From Aquabacterium sp. (lineage in GTDB: Bacteria > Pseudomonadota > Gammaproteobacteria > Burkholderiales > Burkholderiaceae_C): a DNA stretch of 64,000 bases. The stretch lies in the NCBI RefSeq assembly GCF_016234775.1, contig NZ_JACRAH010000062.1, positions 1-64,000 on the forward strand, in the 5' to 3' direction. Numbering within the stretch: the stretch's first letter is position 1; each line of letters starts with the position of its first letter. The translations under genes were made by a program, and so were the position numbers. The notes under the pieces are model-generated. The model ran no database searches, was not told the origin of the DNA, and saw only the letters and a list, made by a program, of their open reading frames with translations. Shown here one piece after another: positions 20,430-29,817 of the stretch.

Positions 20430-23400
20430 ATGAACGCTCCGCTGCCTGCAGAAGTGCTCAAGGCCCTGGCGACGCTCTCGCTGGACGACAAGTACGCGCT
20501 TGATCGAGGCCAGGCCTTCATGAGCGGGATCCAGGCGCTGGTTCGCCTGCCCATCCTGCAACACACCCGTGACGCCATGCAAGGCCTCAACACGGCGGGT
20601 TTCATCAGTGGTTATCGCGGCTCGCCCCTTGGTGGCTATGACCAGGCCTTGTGGCAGGCCAAATCGCACCTGCAAAAGCATCACATCGTTTTTCAACCCG
20701 GCGTGAATGAAGAACTGGGCGCCACGGCTGTGTGGGGTACTCAGCAACTGCCGCTGACGCCGGGCCCGCATCGCTTTGATGGCGTGTTCGGCATGTGGTA
20801 CGGCAAGGGCCCAGGCGTGGACCGTTGCTCCGACGTTTTCAAGCACGCCAACATGGCGGGCACGTCTCAACATGGTGGCGTGGTGGCCGTGGCGGGTGAC
20901 GATCACGTGGCCAAGAGTTCGTCCGTGGCGCACCAGAGCGACCACATCTTCAAAGCCTGCGGCTTGCCGGTCTTCTTCCCCAGCACGGTCCAGGAGATCC
21001 TGGATCTGGGCTTGCATGCGTTCGCCATGAGCCGCTTCTCGGGCTTGTGGGCCAGCCTCAAGGCGATTCAGGAGGTGGTGGAGTCATCGAGCACGGTCAA
21101 CGTGGATCCGGATCGGGTGCGCATCATCCTGCCCGAGGATTTCGTGATGCCCGACGGTGGCGTGCACATCCGCTGGCCTGATACGCCACTGGCGCAAGAA
21201 GCCCGCTTGATGGACTACAAGTGGTATGCCGCACTGGCCTACATCCGTGCCAACAAGCTCAACCGCACGGTGCTGGACAGCGAGCATGCGCGCCTGGGCC
21301 TGATCGCCAGCGGCAAGGCCTACAACGACCTGCGCCAGGCCCTGCATGACCTGGGGCTGGATGACGATATTTGCCGGCGCATCGGTTTGCGCATTCACAA
21401 AGTGTCGGTCGTGTGGCCACTGGAGGCCAGCAGCACGCGCGAATTCGCCACCGGCCTGCAGGAGATCCTGGTCATCGAAGAAAAGCGCCAGATGATCGAA
21501 TACCAGCTCAAGGAAGAGCTGTACAACTGGCGTGAAGACGTACGGCCCAATGTGCTGGGCAAGTTCAGCGAACCTGACGGCGATTTCACCGGTGGTGAAT
21601 GGTCCATGCCCAACCCGGCCTCACGCTGGTTGCTGCGCGCCAAGGCTGATCTGAATCCCTCGCTCATTGCCAAGGCTGTGGCCCAACGCATTGACAAGCT
21701 GGGCCTGCTGCGAGACATGGATCCCAGCGTGCGCGAACGCGTGGCCGAACGCCTGCGCGTGATCGAAGCCAAGGAGCGTGCGCTGGAAAGCCAGGGTGCC
21801 AGTGTGGAGCGTGCGCCCTGGTTCTGCAGTGGTTGCCCGCATAACACCTCGACCCGCGTGCCCGAAGGCTCTCGTGCCATGGCGGGCATCGGCTGCCACT
21901 ACATGGCCATGTGGATGGACCGCAGCACAGGCACCTTCACGCAGATGGGCGGTGAAGGTGTGAGCTGGGTGGGGCAGGCACCGTTCACGGATGAAAAGCA
22001 CGTGTTCGTCAACCTGGGAGATGGCACCTATTTCCATTCCGGTTTGCTGGCCGTGAGGCAGGCGATCGCGGCCAAGGTCAACATCACCTACAAGATCCTG
22101 TTCAACGACGCCGTGGCCATGACCGGTGGCCAGCCTGTGGACGGTACCTTGTCGGTGTCGGCCATGACGCGGGAGCTACATGCAGAAGGCGCTCGGCGCA
22201 TCGTAGTGGTCAGCGATGACCCTGACAAGTACCTGAGCATCGAAGATCTGGCGCCCGGCACGGAGGTGTTCCACCGCGATCAGCTGGATCAGGTGCAGAA
22301 GATGCTGCGTGAGGTGGAAGGCTGCACAGCCATCATCTATGAGCAAACATGCGCCACCGAAAAGCGCCGCCGCCGCAAGCGCGGCACCATGCCCACGCTG
22401 GCCAAGCGCGTGGTCATCAACGAGCTGGTGTGCGAAGGCTGCGGCGATTGCGCCGTGCAATCCAACTGCCTGAGCGTGGAGCCGGTGGACACCGAGTTTG
22501 GTCGCAAGCGCCGCATCAACCAGAGTTCCTGCAACCAGGACTTCTCATGCGTGAAGGGGTTCTGCCCGAGCCTGGTCACCATTGAAGGTGGTCAGCTGAG
22601 AGCGCCCAAGGCCAAGGAGAGTGCACCAGACCTCAGCAAGCTGCCGCCCATCCCCGAGCCTGATGTGCCTGCGGCCGCGACGGCTTATGGGATCGTGGTG
22701 GGCGGTATTGGCGGCACAGGTGTGATCACCATTGGCCAGTTGCTGGGTATGGCCGCGCACCTGGAAGGCAAGGGCGCTGTCACGCAGGAGTCTGCGGGGC
22801 TGGCGCAAAAGGGCGGTGCCACCTGGAGCCACATCCAGATTGCCGACACACAAGAGGCTATCTTCACGACGAAGGTGGGCATGGCCGAGGCAGATCTGGT
22901 GATCGGGTGTGATCCGATTGTGGCGGCGCACGCCACCACAGTGGCCGTGATGAGCCAAGGGCGGACCAGGGTGGTGCTCAACACACATCACACACCCACT
23001 GCCGCCTTGATGCACGATGCCAACTGGCAGTTCCCGGCCGGCCATTGCGACAAGGTGCTGGGCGATGAGGTGGGCACACAGGCCATCAAGCGGCTGGATG
23101 CCGTGGTGCTGGCCAATCGCTTGCTGGGGGATGCGATCTATGCCAACCCCTTGATGCTGGGATATGCATGGCAGATGGGCTGGGTGCCGCTCAACCTGGC
23201 CTCATTGACCAGGGCGATCGAACTCAATGCGGTGCAGGTGGAGCGCAATCTGGCTGCGTTTGAGTGGGGCCGCCGCGCCGCGCACGACCCCGTGTTTGTG
23301 GCGCGCATGAGCATGCCGGCTCAGCCTGTGCAGTGGTCGGCTCGGCCGCTTCGTTATGGCAAGGATGATCTGGACACGCTGGTGCAGCGTCGCATGAACT

Positions 23401-24014
23401 ACCTGGCCGAATACCAGGACGAGGCCTATGCCGAGCGCTATCGTGCCTTGGTGGGCCGCGTGCGTCAGGCTGAGTCCACCTTGAACAGCACGCGACTGAC
23501 CGAAACGGTCGCGCGGCAGTTGTTCAGGTTGATGGCCTACAAGGACGAGTACGAGGTGGCCAGGCTGCTGACTTCAAAGGCCTTCAAGGCGCAGTTGGAT
23601 GAGCAGTTTGAAGGCGACTGGCGCATGGTGTTGCATCTGGCGCCTCCCTGGATGGGCGGTGGCAAGACCCCGTCGGATCGACCGCCCAAGCACGATTTCG
23701 GGCCCTTCTGGCAATGGGCCATGCAAGGGCTGGCCAAGTTCCGTGGCTTGCGAGGCACGTGGTTTGACCCCATGGGCTACACCCGGGACCGGCGCGAAGA
23801 CCGGGCCGTGCTGGCCGAGTACACCGCTTTGCTGGAGCAGATCATGCGCAAGCTCCACGCAGGTTCGCTGGAGCACGCGTGTCGCATGGCAGAGTTGGCT
23901 GACAAGATCAAGGGCTACGGCCCTGTGCGCCACGCCCAGGTTCAGGCTGTGCGCACTCAGTGGTCGGCGATGAGTGAGGCCTGGCCTGGGGACGACAAAC
24001 GCCAAGCCAGGTAG
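20430..24014 (+). CDS. Indolepyruvate ferredoxin oxidoreductase family protein (fused subunits)
   Basis: A 1194-residue fused 2-oxoacid:acceptor oxidoreductase. An N-terminal pyruvate-ferredoxin-type domain (GFISGYRGSPLGGYD) is followed by a thiamine-diphosphate domain with PWFCSGCPHNTSTR and NLGDGTYFHSG, a cysteine cluster CEGCGDCAVQSNC (about 669-681) plus CNQDFSCVKGFC (about 700-711), and a C-terminal gamma domain with GIVVGGIGGTGVITIGQL. It would oxidatively decarboxylate aryl- or branched-chain 2-oxoacids to acyl-CoA. The ATG at 20430 follows GAGGAGGACGTG, a strong ribosome-binding site. Apparently monocistronic. Confidence 0.92.
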   Translation: MNAPLPAEVLKALATLSLDDKYALDRGQAFMSGIQALVRLPILQHTRDAMQGLNTAGFISGYRGSPLGGYDQALWQAKSHLQKHHIVFQPGVNEELGATAVWGTQQLPLTPGPHRFDGVFGMWYGKGPGVDRCSDVFKHANMAGTSQHGGVVAVAGDDHVAKSSSVAHQSDHIFKACGLPVFFPSTVQEILDLGLHAFAMSRFSGLWASLKAIQEVVESSSTVNVDPDRVRIILPEDFVMPDGGVHIRWPDTPLAQEARLMDYKWYAALAYIRANKLNRTVLDSEHARLGLIASGKAYNDLRQALHDLGLDDDICRRIGLRIHKVSVVWPLEASSTREFATGLQEILVIEEKRQMIEYQLKEELYNWREDVRPNVLGKFSEPDGDFTGGEWSMPNPASRWLLRAKADLNPSLIAKAVAQRIDKLGLLRDMDPSVRERVAERLRVIEAKERALESQGASVERAPWFCSGCPHNTSTRVPEGSRAMAGIGCHYMAMWMDRSTGTFTQMGGEGVSWVGQAPFTDEKHVFVNLGDGTYFHSGLLAVRQAIAAKVNITYKILFNDAVAMTGGQPVDGTLSVSAMTRELHAEGARRIVVVSDDPDKYLSIEDLAPGTEVFHRDQLDQVQKMLREVEGCTAIIYEQTCATEKRRRRKRGTMPTLAKRVVINELVCEGCGDCAVQSNCLSVEPVDTEFGRKRRINQSSCNQDFSCVKGFCPSLVTIEGGQLRAPKAKESAPDLSKLPPIPEPDVPAAATAYGIVVGGIGGTGVITIGQLLGMAAHLEGKGAVTQESAGLAQKGGATWSHIQIADTQEAIFTTKVGMAEADLVIGCDPIVAAHATTVAVMSQGRTRVVLNTHHTPTAALMHDANWQFPAGHCDKVLGDEVGTQAIKRLDAVVLANRLLGDAIYANPLMLGYAWQMGWVPLNLASLTRAIELNAVQVERNLAAFEWGRRAAHDPVFVARMSMPAQPVQWSARPLRYGKDDLDTLVQRRMNYLAEYQDEAYAERYRALVGRVRQAESTLNSTRLTETVARQLFRLMAYKDEYEVARLLTSKAFKAQLDEQFEGDWRMVLHLAPPWMGGGKTPSDRPPKHDFGPFWQWAMQGLAKFRGLRGTWFDPMGYTRDRREDRAVLAEYTALLEQIMRKLHAGSLEHACRMAELADKIKGYGPVRHAQVQAVRTQWSAMSEAWPGDDKRQAR

Positions 24015-24026
24015 TTGACCGGTGAC

Positions 24027-24623
24027 TTACTTGCCGCAGGTCAGGCCGTACATGCGCTTCATCTCGTCGCGGTCGGCCTGTGGCCCCTTGGTCAGTTTGG
24101 CGCATGTCGAGTAATTGCCATGCATCTTGCCGCCGGCGGTGTCGTAGTACATCCAGTCGACCACATCTTTACGGGTGAAGGACCATTGCTGGCCTTGCTT
24201 GAAGTTGCTCACGACTTCGGGCGTGTCAACGATCGTGCCTGTGAAGCCGTTCTTGCCATTTTTGCCTTTTTGCGTGAATGGCGTGACCCAGACGTGCTCG
24301 ACCTTTGAGCCTTCTCGGATGGCGATCTTCAAGGATACCGCCTGGTTATTGGCCTCGTCCTTGGCTGCAATGGGCAGGAACTTGTCCAGCGTGGCTCGAG
24401 CCTTCTTGATGGACGCCAGGATGGCCGGGTCGTTGACGCTGATTTCGACCGGTTTGGGGTCAGCGGCAGGAGCGGAAGCCTTGGCTGCGGCCGCGGGGCT
24501 GGATGCCGCAACCGAGGCGGCAGGGGCGGGCGCCGAGGCCGCTTGTTGCGCTTGTGCGGCCGAGATCAACGCCAGCAGGAGCGCGGGAATGAGGCTACGT
24601 GTGATGCGATGGTTCACAAACAT
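24027..24623 (-). CDS. Exported DUF2314 domain protein
   Basis: A 198-residue secreted protein: signal peptide (MFVNHRITRSLIPALLLALISAAQAQ), an Ala/Pro/Ser-rich linker (about 27-58), then a DUF2314 domain with PAILASIKKARATLDKF, EHVWVTPF, FTGTIVDTPEVVSNFKQGQ and DVVDWMYYDTAGGKMHGN. Function of the domain is unknown. The stop lies 12 bp from the convergent oxidoreductase gene. Confidence 0.8.
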   Translation of the reverse strand: MFVNHRITRSLIPALLLALISAAQAQQAASAPAPAASVAASSPAAAAKASAPAADPKPVEISVNDPAILASIKKARATLDKFLPIAAKDEANNQAVSLKIAIREGSKVEHVWVTPFTQKGKNGKNGFTGTIVDTPEVVSNFKQGQQWSFTRKDVVDWMYYDTAGGKMHGNYSTCAKLTKGPQADRDEMKRMYGLTCGK

Positions 24624-24725
24624 GGTTTGAGTTGTGGGTGCTGAAGCACCGATTTGTCACCCGGAATCGCTGGTGAGTCTACTGGGGGAATCACGATCCT
24701 GCGCCGAATGCGCTAAGGTGCTGGC

Positions 24726-25760
24726 ATGATTTCGTTGACCTCCCCCCGGAAGTCGCTCCATTTTCAGGGGCTTGTTTTCGCTGTATCGGGCGCCGTGGCG
24801 TTTTCCGGCAAGGCGATCGTGGCCAAGCTGATGTACCGGATGGGCGCCGATCCTTTTGCAGTGGTCGGCCTGCGCATGTTGATGGCCTTTCCCATGTTTC
24901 TGGCCATGGCCTGGTGGGCCGGCCGCCAGCAACACGCCGAGCGCGGCGGCGATGCAGAACTGACGCGCAGGCAGTGGTGGCAGATCCTCGGTTTGGGTTT
25001 TACTGGCTACTACCTGGCCAGCACGCTGGATTTCATGGGTTTGAAATACATCAGCGCCAGCCTGGAGCGGGCGATTCTTTACTTGAACCCGACCATCGTG
25101 TTGCTGTTGTCAGCCGTATTTCTGCGCCAGCCGGTGCGGTGGCCGCAACTGGCTGCCATGTTGCTGTCCTATAGCGGCGTGGTGTTGGTCTGGCTGCATG
25201 ACTGGGATGCAGCCGCCTTGGTGGCTCACCATGGCGGTGGCATGGATGCACGGCACGCCATCACGGTGGGTAGCTTGCTGGTGTTTTTCAGTGCCGTGTC
25301 GTATGCCGTGTACCTGATGGGCAGTGGCCAGCTGGTTCAGCGAATGGGCTCCATGCGCCTGGTCGGGCTGGCGTCGTGTGCGGCTTGCTTCATGGCTTTG
25401 TTGCAATGGTGGCTGGTTTTTCGGGCCACCGATGGCCAGCAGGGCGCGACGGCTCATCTGCCCTGGCAGGCCTGGGGCCTGTCTCTGGTGAATGCGACCC
25501 TGTGTACCGTGCTGCCGGTATGGCTGGTGATGCGTGGTGTGCAATTGGTAGGCGCCTCCATGGCATCCCAGGCTGGCATGGTCGGCCCTTTGTCCACCAT
25601 CTGGATGGCGGCCTGGTGGCTGGGAGAGCCCGTCACGTGGCGCCTGATGGTGGGGACCGGCGTCGTGTTGGCCGGCATCGTGATGCTGGCTCGGACGAGT
25701 CAGGCCGGCAAGCCTGCCCCCATTCCGGCGGCAGGTGCTGCGATGCGGGCCAAGGCCTGA
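24726..25760 (+). CDS. DMT-superfamily (EamA) transporter
   Basis: A 344-residue inner-membrane protein of the drug/metabolite transporter superfamily with about ten transmembrane helices in two EamA repeats (about 15-150 and 170-325). Motifs include AVSGAVAFSGKAIVAKLMYRMGADPFAVVGLR at the start of repeat 1 (helix-rich, truncated here for reading as GAVAFSGKAIVAK) and SMASQAGMVGPLSTI near the end. Probably exports a small metabolite; substrate unknown. Its 3' end overlaps the convergent ybiB by 61 bp. Confidence 0.87.
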   Translation: MISLTSPRKSLHFQGLVFAVSGAVAFSGKAIVAKLMYRMGADPFAVVGLRMLMAFPMFLAMAWWAGRQQHAERGGDAELTRRQWWQILGLGFTGYYLASTLDFMGLKYISASLERAILYLNPTIVLLLSAVFLRQPVRWPQLAAMLLSYSGVVLVWLHDWDAAALVAHHGGGMDARHAITVGSLLVFFSAVSYAVYLMGSGQLVQRMGSMRLVGLASCAACFMALLQWWLVFRATDGQQGATAHLPWQAWGLSLVNATLCTVLPVWLVMRGVQLVGASMASQAGMVGPLSTIWMAAWWLGEPVTWRLMVGTGVVLAGIVMLARTSQAGKPAPIPAAGAAMRAKA

Positions 25761-26692
25761 ACCAACGCATTGGCCTGGGCCTGTATGGCCGATGGCATGG
25801 CCTGCTGGCCAGACAGGATCGCGGCGATGTAGTTGGCGGTATCTGCGGCACTGTGGCTGGCAGGCAGTTCAGGCAAGGACGTGAGCACGCCCTCTTCAGG
25901 TGCCAGGCAAAGCTCATCCACACGAGTGCCGCTCAGGAATACGTCGCACTTGGGTTGTCGGCGTGCGTCGGCCACGGGCTCACCTTCGGTGCCGCGCATG
26001 AGCATGGCGTTGGCCTGAACGTGCTGGAGAAACGCCGCCATCGCGATCGCGTACTCCGGATGGGTGTGGTTGACCACGCGAATGCTTTTCACGCCTGATG
26101 GCGGGCGCGCCGCAAACGGGTCCAGCAGCTTGGCCACGGAATGCGCCGGTGTGCGCAAGCCAATGGTCCAGCGAACCGCCAGAAGTTTGTCCATGGGCGG
26201 GCAGAGGTCGGCCATGTTCATGAAAGCCGCTTGCCCTGATCGCCAGGCGGCGGCGAGTGCGTCGGCGTTGTTCACCAAGGGCATGCCTGCGGCTTCAAAG
26301 ACCTGAGCCGTGGTGACGCGTCCAGGGTCACGGGCGGGCCCATGCACCAGCACGCCCAGCCCTTGCCGGGCCAGTTCGGTGGCCAGCAGTGCGGTGAGGT
26401 TGGGCAACTTGCGCGCCCCGTTGTAGGACGGCAGCACGACGATGCCCTTTGGTGCTGCCGCCGCAGCAGCAGACAGATCCAAACAGCGTGCATGGCTGGC
26501 CTGGACAAACCCGTCGAGTTCCTCGGTGGACTCCCCCTTGATGCGCATCGCCAGGCAGAAGGCGCCAATCTCCAGATCGGTTACCTTGTGGTCCAGCACC
26601 TGTTCGAACAGATCCCGAGACTCTCCAACGCCCAGCGAACGTGCGCCTTCTTTGCCTCGACCAATGACCTTGATGTATGCCGCGATGCTCAT
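25700..26692 (-). CDS. ybiB: DNA-binding protein YbiB (anthranilate phosphoribosyltransferase-like)
   Basis: A 330-residue protein of the YbiB/TrpD2 group: the fold of anthranilate phosphoribosyltransferase, but known members bind nucleic acid rather than catalyse. Visible are the helical N-terminal domain (GVGESRDLFEQVLDHKV) and VVLPSYNGARKLPNLTALLA, which occupies the place of the TrpD phosphoribosyl-binding loop. It follows nasA by 63 bp on the same strand and may be co-transcribed with the nitrate operon. The E. coli member is SOS-linked; here regulation is unknown. The last 61 bp overlap the convergent DMT transporter gene. Confidence 0.85.
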   Translation of the reverse strand: MSIAAYIKVIGRGKEGARSLGVGESRDLFEQVLDHKVTDLEIGAFCLAMRIKGESTEELDGFVQASHARCLDLSAAAAAAPKGIVVLPSYNGARKLPNLTALLATELARQGLGVLVHGPARDPGRVTTAQVFEAAGMPLVNNADALAAAWRSGQAAFMNMADLCPPMDKLLAVRWTIGLRTPAHSVAKLLDPFAARPPSGVKSIRVVNHTHPEYAIAMAAFLQHVQANAMLMRGTEGEPVADARRQPKCDVFLSGTRVDELCLAPEEGVLTSLPELPASHSAADTANYIAAILSGQQAMPSAIQAQANALVQALARIAAPAAGMGAGLPA

Positions 26693-26755
26693 GTTGCCGT
26701 GTCCACGCCGTGATGCTTGATTATCGGTGGTGGCGTGGACGCGAACATGATCTCG

Positions 26756-29617
26756 TCAAGTAGCCGAGGCGGTGGCTGGGTGCAGCTTGACGAGTTGGCG
26801 CAAGGCCGGGATGCACGATCCGCAGTTGGTGCCGCACTTGAGCGCCCCCTGCAATTGCTGGAGTCGTGCATCCGTGCTGCCCTGGCAGGATGCCAATGTC
26901 TCGATGATGGCGGGCTCTGTCACGTTGAAGCAGGTGCAGACCTGCCTGCCCTTTGATGCGATCGCCACAGGTGGCGTGGCGCCGGGCGCCAGCAGGGCGC
27001 GACCGTAGGCGTCCGCGACAAGCTCGTCTTGCAAGAGGGGGCGAATCCAGGCCTCCGCGCTGATGTCTCCGGCCATCAAGAAGGCGGCCAGCTTCAGTCC
27101 TTCTTCGCTGCGTTCCATGCGCATGGCGCGATGCTGGCCTCGATGCTTGTCCTGGTAGCGCAGGACGTCAACACCGTCGATGCCCATCAAGGCTTCGATG
27201 CGGGCGATGACGTCCATGCTGGCTGCTTCGATGCCTGCGGCACGGAACAGCACGCCAACCTTGCCTTTTTCATGTGGTTCGCGACCGAAGGGCACGCAAC
27301 TGGTGAAGGCAAATGCCGACATCAAAGGTTTGAGTGCCTCACGTACAGCCAACGCCTCGGATTCCGGCAGCCACGCCACGGCCAGCAGACGCCAGGGCAG
27401 CGTGGGAGGCGTGATCGTGATGGCGGCGTGTTTCAGCTCCGGCTGCTTGGATTGGGGACAGAAGACCGGTACGGTCAAGGCATTGACCCCGCTCATGGCT
27501 TGACCTTGATTGTCCAGACCGCTGAGGTATTCCTCTCCCCAGTGCATGGCGATGAACGCCTGCATGGGGGCGATGGTGCCGCTCGGCTGCACAGGTATCA
27601 CGATCTGCCCGCGGCGGGACGCCACCTCTACCAGATCGCCTGGCTGCAGGCCCATGCGGGTCAAGTCATCCGGGTGGATGTCGATCGCAGGCTCGCTGAC
27701 ATGCCCGAACAAGCGGCCCAACGTGCCAGTACGGCTCATGCCATGCCATTGATCGCGAAGGCGGCCGGTGTTCAAGCTGTACGGGTAGCGTTGGTCGGGT
27801 GGCTCGCTCACTGGTTCGTAGTTGATCGCCGCAAATCGGGCCTTGCCGTCTGCCGTTGGAAAGACACCATTGGCATACAGGCGGGCCTGTCCTGCTCCGG
27901 CGCCTTCTGGCAGGGGCCATTGTTGTGGCCCTGAGGCCTCCAGCATGCCGTAGCTCAGGCCTGTGATGTCCAGATCGCGGCCCCGCGTCGATTCCCGGTG
28001 CTCGTTCCATACCGACTCTGGCGTGTCATACGGAAAGAGCGTATTGATACCCGCGCGGTAATGCGCCGTGCGTTGGGTCAGTCGTTTTTCCAGTCGACGG
28101 CCAAAGTCCGTGAGGATGGCCCAATCGTGGCGAGATTCGCCGGAGGGCTGTACAGCAGCCTGCACGCGGCTGATCCGGCGCTCGCTGTTGGTGACGGTGC
28201 CATCTTTCTCACCCCAGGTGGTGGCCGGCAGCAGGATGTCCGCGAAGGCGCAGGTAGCTGTAGTACCAAAGGCCTCCTGAACCACCACGAATTCGGCCTT
28301 TTCAAGCGCTTTGCGCACCGTGGCCTGATCAGGCAGCGATTGTGCGGGGTTGGTACAGGCAATCCACAGGGCCTTGATCTCGCCCCTGGCTGCGGCCTCG
28401 AACATCTCGACGGCCGTTTGACCGGGTTGGGCCGGCACCTCATCAACGCCCCACAATGCGGCCACTTCCGAGCGGTGCTGCGGGTTGCTCAGATCTCGAT
28501 GCCCGCTTAGCAGGTTGGCCATGCCCCCCACTTCTCGCCCTCCCATGGCATTGGGTTGGCCTGTGAGAGAGAAGGGCCCGGCGCCGGGTATGCCGATCTG
28601 GCCGGTCGCCAGATGAAGGTTGATCAGTGCCGCGTTCTTGTCGGTGCCGCGGCTACTCTGGTTGAGTCCTTGGCAATACAGCGACAGCGTAGGCGTTTGT
28701 GCGCCGAACCAGCGAGCAGCCAGAATCAGGTCTGCCACTGGGATCCCGCAAGTGCTAGCGACAGAATCTGGCGTGTAGTCTCGGACAATGTCCTGCAGGG
28801 CTTCGAAACCTTGTGTGTGCTGGTTGACGTAGGCCGCATCGATCATGCCGTCCGCGATCAGCACATGCAGCATGCCGTGGAACAAGGCGACATCCGTGCC
28901 CGGCAAAATCTGCAGGAACAGGTCGGCCATGTCGGCCGTTTCCGTGCGACGAGGATCCACCACGATCAGCTTCATGGCGGGGTTGGCGCGGCGTGCGTCT
29001 TCAATGCGACGGAACAGGATCGGGTGAGCGTAAGCCGTGTTGGCGCCCACGATGAACATGGTCTGCGCGTGGTTGAAGTCCTCGTAGCAAGCCGGCGGTG
29101 CATCGCTGCCCAGCGTGGCTTTGTAGCCGGCCACCGCGCTGCTCATGCACAGGCGCGAGTTGGTGTCGACGTTGTTGGTGCCGATCAGGCCTTTGGCCAA
29201 TTTGTTGAGGACGTAGTAATCCTCTGTCAGCAACTGGCCCGAACCATAGAAGCCAACGGCATCAGGCCCATGCTGACGGATGATGGCGGCAAATTTGTCG
29301 GCCGCTTCTTCCATGGCGGTATCCCATGCGATGGGGGCGGGCGCCTCGCCGCGTTGATCCCGGCGCATGGGAACGAGCAAACGGGTTTGCTGCGTAACGG
29401 TGTCGGCTGCAGTCAGATGTAGCGTGCTGCCCTTGGTGCACAGCCGGCCGAAGTTGGCTGGGTGCTGGGGATCACCTTGTACGTTGATGATTCGGCCTTG
29501 CCTCGACTCGATCAGCACGCCACAACCTGTGCCGCAATAGGGGCAGGTTGCGCGTGTGGTCTTGGTAGATGGACTCTGAAGTGGGGTGCCGTTCGCGGCG
29601 CTGGGGTTGGCGCTCAC
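26756..29617 (-). CDS. nasA: Assimilatory nitrate reductase catalytic subunit (molybdopterin, C-terminal [2Fe-2S] domain)
   Basis: A 953-residue Mo-bis-MGD oxidoreductase reducing nitrate to nitrite in the cytoplasm (no Tat signal). An N-terminal [4Fe-4S] site uses Cys25, 28, 32 and 60 (ATCPYCGTGCG and GRLCTKG). The Mo ligand is the Cys in DTNSRLCMSSAV, near 157. The last 64 residues form a BFD-like [2Fe-2S] domain (VCTCFNVTEPAI and CGTNCGSC), which receives electrons from an NADH-flavoprotein partner as in Klebsiella NasA. Start is a GTG with GGAG 7 bp upstream. It follows the PilJ-domain gene by 200 bp. Confidence 0.95.
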   Translation of the reverse strand: MSANPSAANGTPLQSPSTKTTRATCPYCGTGCGVLIESRQGRIINVQGDPQHPANFGRLCTKGSTLHLTAADTVTQQTRLLVPMRRDQRGEAPAPIAWDTAMEEAADKFAAIIRQHGPDAVGFYGSGQLLTEDYYVLNKLAKGLIGTNNVDTNSRLCMSSAVAGYKATLGSDAPPACYEDFNHAQTMFIVGANTAYAHPILFRRIEDARRANPAMKLIVVDPRRTETADMADLFLQILPGTDVALFHGMLHVLIADGMIDAAYVNQHTQGFEALQDIVRDYTPDSVASTCGIPVADLILAARWFGAQTPTLSLYCQGLNQSSRGTDKNAALINLHLATGQIGIPGAGPFSLTGQPNAMGGREVGGMANLLSGHRDLSNPQHRSEVAALWGVDEVPAQPGQTAVEMFEAAARGEIKALWIACTNPAQSLPDQATVRKALEKAEFVVVQEAFGTTATCAFADILLPATTWGEKDGTVTNSERRISRVQAAVQPSGESRHDWAILTDFGRRLEKRLTQRTAHYRAGINTLFPYDTPESVWNEHRESTRGRDLDITGLSYGMLEASGPQQWPLPEGAGAGQARLYANGVFPTADGKARFAAINYEPVSEPPDQRYPYSLNTGRLRDQWHGMSRTGTLGRLFGHVSEPAIDIHPDDLTRMGLQPGDLVEVASRRGQIVIPVQPSGTIAPMQAFIAMHWGEEYLSGLDNQGQAMSGVNALTVPVFCPQSKQPELKHAAITITPPTLPWRLLAVAWLPESEALAVREALKPLMSAFAFTSCVPFGREPHEKGKVGVLFRAAGIEAASMDVIARIEALMGIDGVDVLRYQDKHRGQHRAMRMERSEEGLKLAAFLMAGDISAEAWIRPLLQDELVADAYGRALLAPGATPPVAIASKGRQVCTCFNVTEPAIIETLASCQGSTDARLQQLQGALKCGTNCGSCIPALRQLVKLHPATASAT

Positions 29618-29620
29618 GGC

Positions 29621-29665
29621 TTACTCCGCAGTCTCGATGTTGCAGACGGGCTTGCGATGGCTCAT
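29621..29665 (-). CDS. Possible 14-codon leader ORF before nasA
   Basis: ATG to TAA gives MSHRKPVCNIETAE, ending three bases before the nasA GTG. Its ribosome-binding site is weak (GAGAA), and its length alone gives no statistical support. It is listed because translation through it could couple to nasA initiation. Function not known. Confidence 0.25.
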   Translation of the reverse strand: MSHRKPVCNIETAE

Positions 29666-29771
29666 GGCTATTCTCGATTTGTTTGGTTTCTCAGCGGGTT
29701 GCAGTGCCCTGATGGCCTCTGCCTTCCATCCAACATTCATTCGTACAAAGAGCGATGCGGCTCGGGCCGCG

Positions 29772-29806
29772 GGTCAGGGCAGGGTGCGCGACCACCCGGC
29801 CTGACC
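29772..29806 (-). other. Strong intercistronic hairpin after the PilJ-domain gene
   Basis: GGTCAGG (29772-29778) pairs with CCTGACC (29800-29806), with a further GGGTG/CACCC stem inside. It lies 12 bp after the stop of the PilJ-domain gene. No T-run follows in the minus-strand direction, so it is not a classical terminator; it could protect the upstream mRNA or serve as an antitermination element in the nasA leader. Confidence 0.6.
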
Positions 29807-29817
29807 TCTGTCTCAGG

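Noticed and set aside
29772-29806. Rho-independent terminator between the PilJ-domain gene and nasA
   Set aside because: The stem is strong but no T-run follows on the minus strand, so it is recorded as a hairpin only.
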